64,000 bases of DNA from positions 1 to 64,000 of the forward strand of contig CAYSSJ010000003.1 in the NCBI GenBank assembly GCA_964433675.1, written 5' to 3'. The notes under the pieces are model-generated. The model was not told the origin of the DNA and searched no databases. It was given only the letters and a program-made list of their open reading frames with translations. Both the position numbers and the translations under genes were made by a program. The stretch's first letter is position 1; each line of letters opens with the position of its first letter. Below, piece by piece: positions 62,792 through 64,000 of the stretch. Source of the DNA: CAYSSJ01 sp964433675. Its GTDB lineage: Bacteria > Cloacimonadota > Cloacimonadia > Cloacimonadales > TCS61.

Positions 62792-63670
62792 CTACTCCTT
62801 TTTTGTTGTTTTTGCAATGTAATGCCAATATTTTTTCTCTGAATAATAATCTGCTATATTTCTTGCACTTTTTCTGTCGGGGCATAGTCCGAAAACCGTG
62901 GCTCCACTACCGGATAATACTGATTTATATGCTCCCATGCTTTCCATCTTGCTCACTATATCCCTTATCTGAGGATATGCTTGCTCCACTCCGGGCTGTA
63001 GTGCATTTACACAAAATCTGAGATCACGTTCATTGATAATCTTAGCGAAATTATGATCGAAGTTTTCATAATCGGAAACCTGAGAGTAGGCAAAACCACT
63101 GGCTATAGAAAAACCGGGGTTGACCAACACAATATTATCGATGTCAAAATGAGTTTCTAGCGGAGTGGTTTTTTCTCCTCTCCCTTCACCTATAGCTATA
63201 CCACCATGAAGGAAAAAGTTTATATCGCTGCCGAATGAGCGCGCGATTTTATCCATCTCATCTTCGGACAGATCCAAGTTCCACACTTTATTCAAACCGA
63301 GAATGGTTTGAGCAGCATCACTGCTCCCGCCACCTAAACCGGCGGCGATGGGGATATTCTTCTCTAAGTAAATTTCGACACCCGAATTCACCTTGTATTC
63401 TTGCTGTATAAAGAGCGCAACTTTATAAACCAAATTATCTTTATGATTTATAAAGTTTGTATTAGTCAAAATCCTAACATCGCTTTTTTTTGTCAAAGTA
63501 AAATTTAGGATATCATGCAAATCTATTTCACAAAAGACTGTTCTTATCTCATGAAACCCGTCTTCTCGCTTATTTTTTACCTCAAGAAATAAATTTATTT
63601 TGGAGTATGCTTTCCGTGATGTAACTATTTCCGCCTCCCTTTTTGGCTCGCTTTCCCTTCTCGGTTTCAT
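62792..63670 (-). CDS. ispE: 4-diphosphocytidyl-2-C-methyl-D-erythritol kinase
   Basis: 292 residues from the ATG at 63670, the first in-frame ATG that lies close to the conserved N-terminus; the earlier frame (to 63733) adds a Thr/Ile stretch that encodes the tyrosine-kinase tail in another frame. GHMP kinase of the MEP pathway: 'AYSKINLFLEVKNKREDGFH', 'IPIAAGLGGGSSDAAQTI' (ATP loop), 'SFGSDINFFLHGGIAIGEGR' and the late 'SVLSGSGATVFGLCP'. It overlaps the upstream BY-kinase gene by 89 nt, and no SD is seen, so its start is less sure than the identity. Confidence 0.93.
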   Translation of the reverse strand: MKPRRESEPKREAEIVTSRKAYSKINLFLEVKNKREDGFHEIRTVFCEIDLHDILNFTLTKKSDVRILTNTNFINHKDNLVYKVALFIQQEYKVNSGVEIYLEKNIPIAAGLGGGSSDAAQTILGLNKVWNLDLSEDEMDKIARSFGSDINFFLHGGIAIGEGRGEKTTPLETHFDIDNIVLVNPGFSIASGFAYSQVSDYENFDHNFAKIINERDLRFCVNALQPGVEQAYPQIRDIVSKMESMGAYKSVLSGSGATVFGLCPDRKSARNIADYYSEKKYWHYIAKTTKKE

Positions 63671-64000
63671 AATAGTAGTAGTAGTAATAATTGTATTCGT
63701 AAGCGCTATAATATTTCTGTGGATGAACGCCATTTATTACAGCGCCGGTAATATCGACTCCAACATTTGCCATCAGTTCTTTTGCTCGTTTGATTATGTT
63801 TACATCTGCTTTTCCTACACGCACAACCAGTGCAATAATATCGACTTTGTTTGCCAACACCAAAGAGTCGGTAACTGCTATCACTGGTGGTGAATCGAGT
63901 AAAATGTAATCGTATTTCTGCTTCAGAATTTTCAATGCCTCATCCAATCGTTTGGAAGCCAACAGCTCTGATGGATTGGGTGGTATCAAACCGGAAGTGA
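63582..64000 (-). CDS. Bacterial tyrosine kinase (BY-kinase/Wzc-type) 3' end, truncated
   Basis: Runs off the right edge; about 139 C-terminal residues are visible and no start is in the window. The sequence 'GLIPPNPSELL' then 'YDYILLDSPPVIAVTDSLVL' (Walker B region) and 'IIALVVRVGKADVNIIKRAK' are typical of the Wzc/CapB ATPase domain that controls polysaccharide export. Near the end is a tyrosine cluster with seven Tyr in a row ('EYNYYYYYYYETEK'), the usual autophosphorylation tail, followed by about 30 further residues. It implies that a capsule or exopolysaccharide locus lies beyond the edge. Confidence 0.9.
   Translation of the reverse strand, partial: TSGLIPPNPSELLASKRLDEALKILKQKYDYILLDSPPVIAVTDSLVLANKVDIIALVVRVGKADVNIIKRAKELMANVGVDITGAVINGVHPQKYYSAYEYNYYYYYYYETEKGKRAKKGGGNSYITESILQNKFIS

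Overview
The window looks like a chromosome segment from an anaerobic, low-to-mid GC Gram-negative bacterium of the FCB group, most likely Candidatus Cloacimonadota (Cloacimonetes/WWE1) or a close relative. The basis is a run of very large acidic secreted proteins that end in 'NYPNPFNPxTTI ... WDGxDNxGxxVxSGxYFYR' FlgD-like sorting domains, two PorV/PorQ-type outer-membrane proteins, and an MEP-pathway, Gram-negative-style housekeeping set. The taxonomy is an inference from protein style; no rRNA gene is present.

Region 1 (1-37.7 kb, all + strand): nine consecutive genes, eight of them exported multidomain proteins with a C-terminal sorting domain (the first cut by the left edge) and one a PorV-like barrel fused to an OmpA domain. 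They are built from recurring modules: chitobiase C-terminal-like (CHB_HEX_C) repeats, cohesin-like domains, MAM/cleaved-adhesin-like jelly rolls, NEW3-, HYDIN- and BACON-like Ig domains, carboxypeptidase-regulatory domains, beta-propellers and FN3. Two genes code for giants of 3113 and 3384 residues. Several genes are separated by clear intrinsic terminators. Two genes share a nearly perfect 255-bp tandem repeat. Both giants carry a short leader ORF that overlaps their start codon. The set most likely forms a cell-surface/adhesive layer exported by a type IX-like route.

Region 2 (37.8-46.4 kb, - strand): an apparent operon running from a GT4-type polyprenyl-phosphate sugar-1-phosphate transferase through an MBL hydrolase, a PcrA/UvrD helicase, a second PorV-like protein and dxr to comEC. 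The dxr-comEC gap holds a perfect 28-bp palindrome.

Region 3 (46.5-52.2 kb, + strand): smpB, then a compact three-gene signalling cassette. It comprises a hybrid periplasmic-binding/PAS histidine kinase, a stand-alone cobalamin-binding protein with the Wx9EH signature of CarH-type B12 photoreceptors but no DNA-binding domain, and a second, soluble histidine kinase. This is the most unusual functional unit of the window.

Region 4 (52.2-64 kb, - strand): a long, tightly packed housekeeping array read right to left: tyrosine-kinase 3' end, ispE, spoVG, prs, rplY, pth, rpsF, ssb, rpsR, DUF2232, rplI, a membrane protein, DUF721/dciA-like, rpe, ffh, rpsP, khpA, rimM, trmD, an RNA methyltransferase and rplS. 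It ends in a terminator that overlaps the 3' end of the second kinase gene. Many junctions are 1-4 nt stop/start overlaps. No tRNA, rRNA, CRISPR array, insertion sequence or phage gene was seen.
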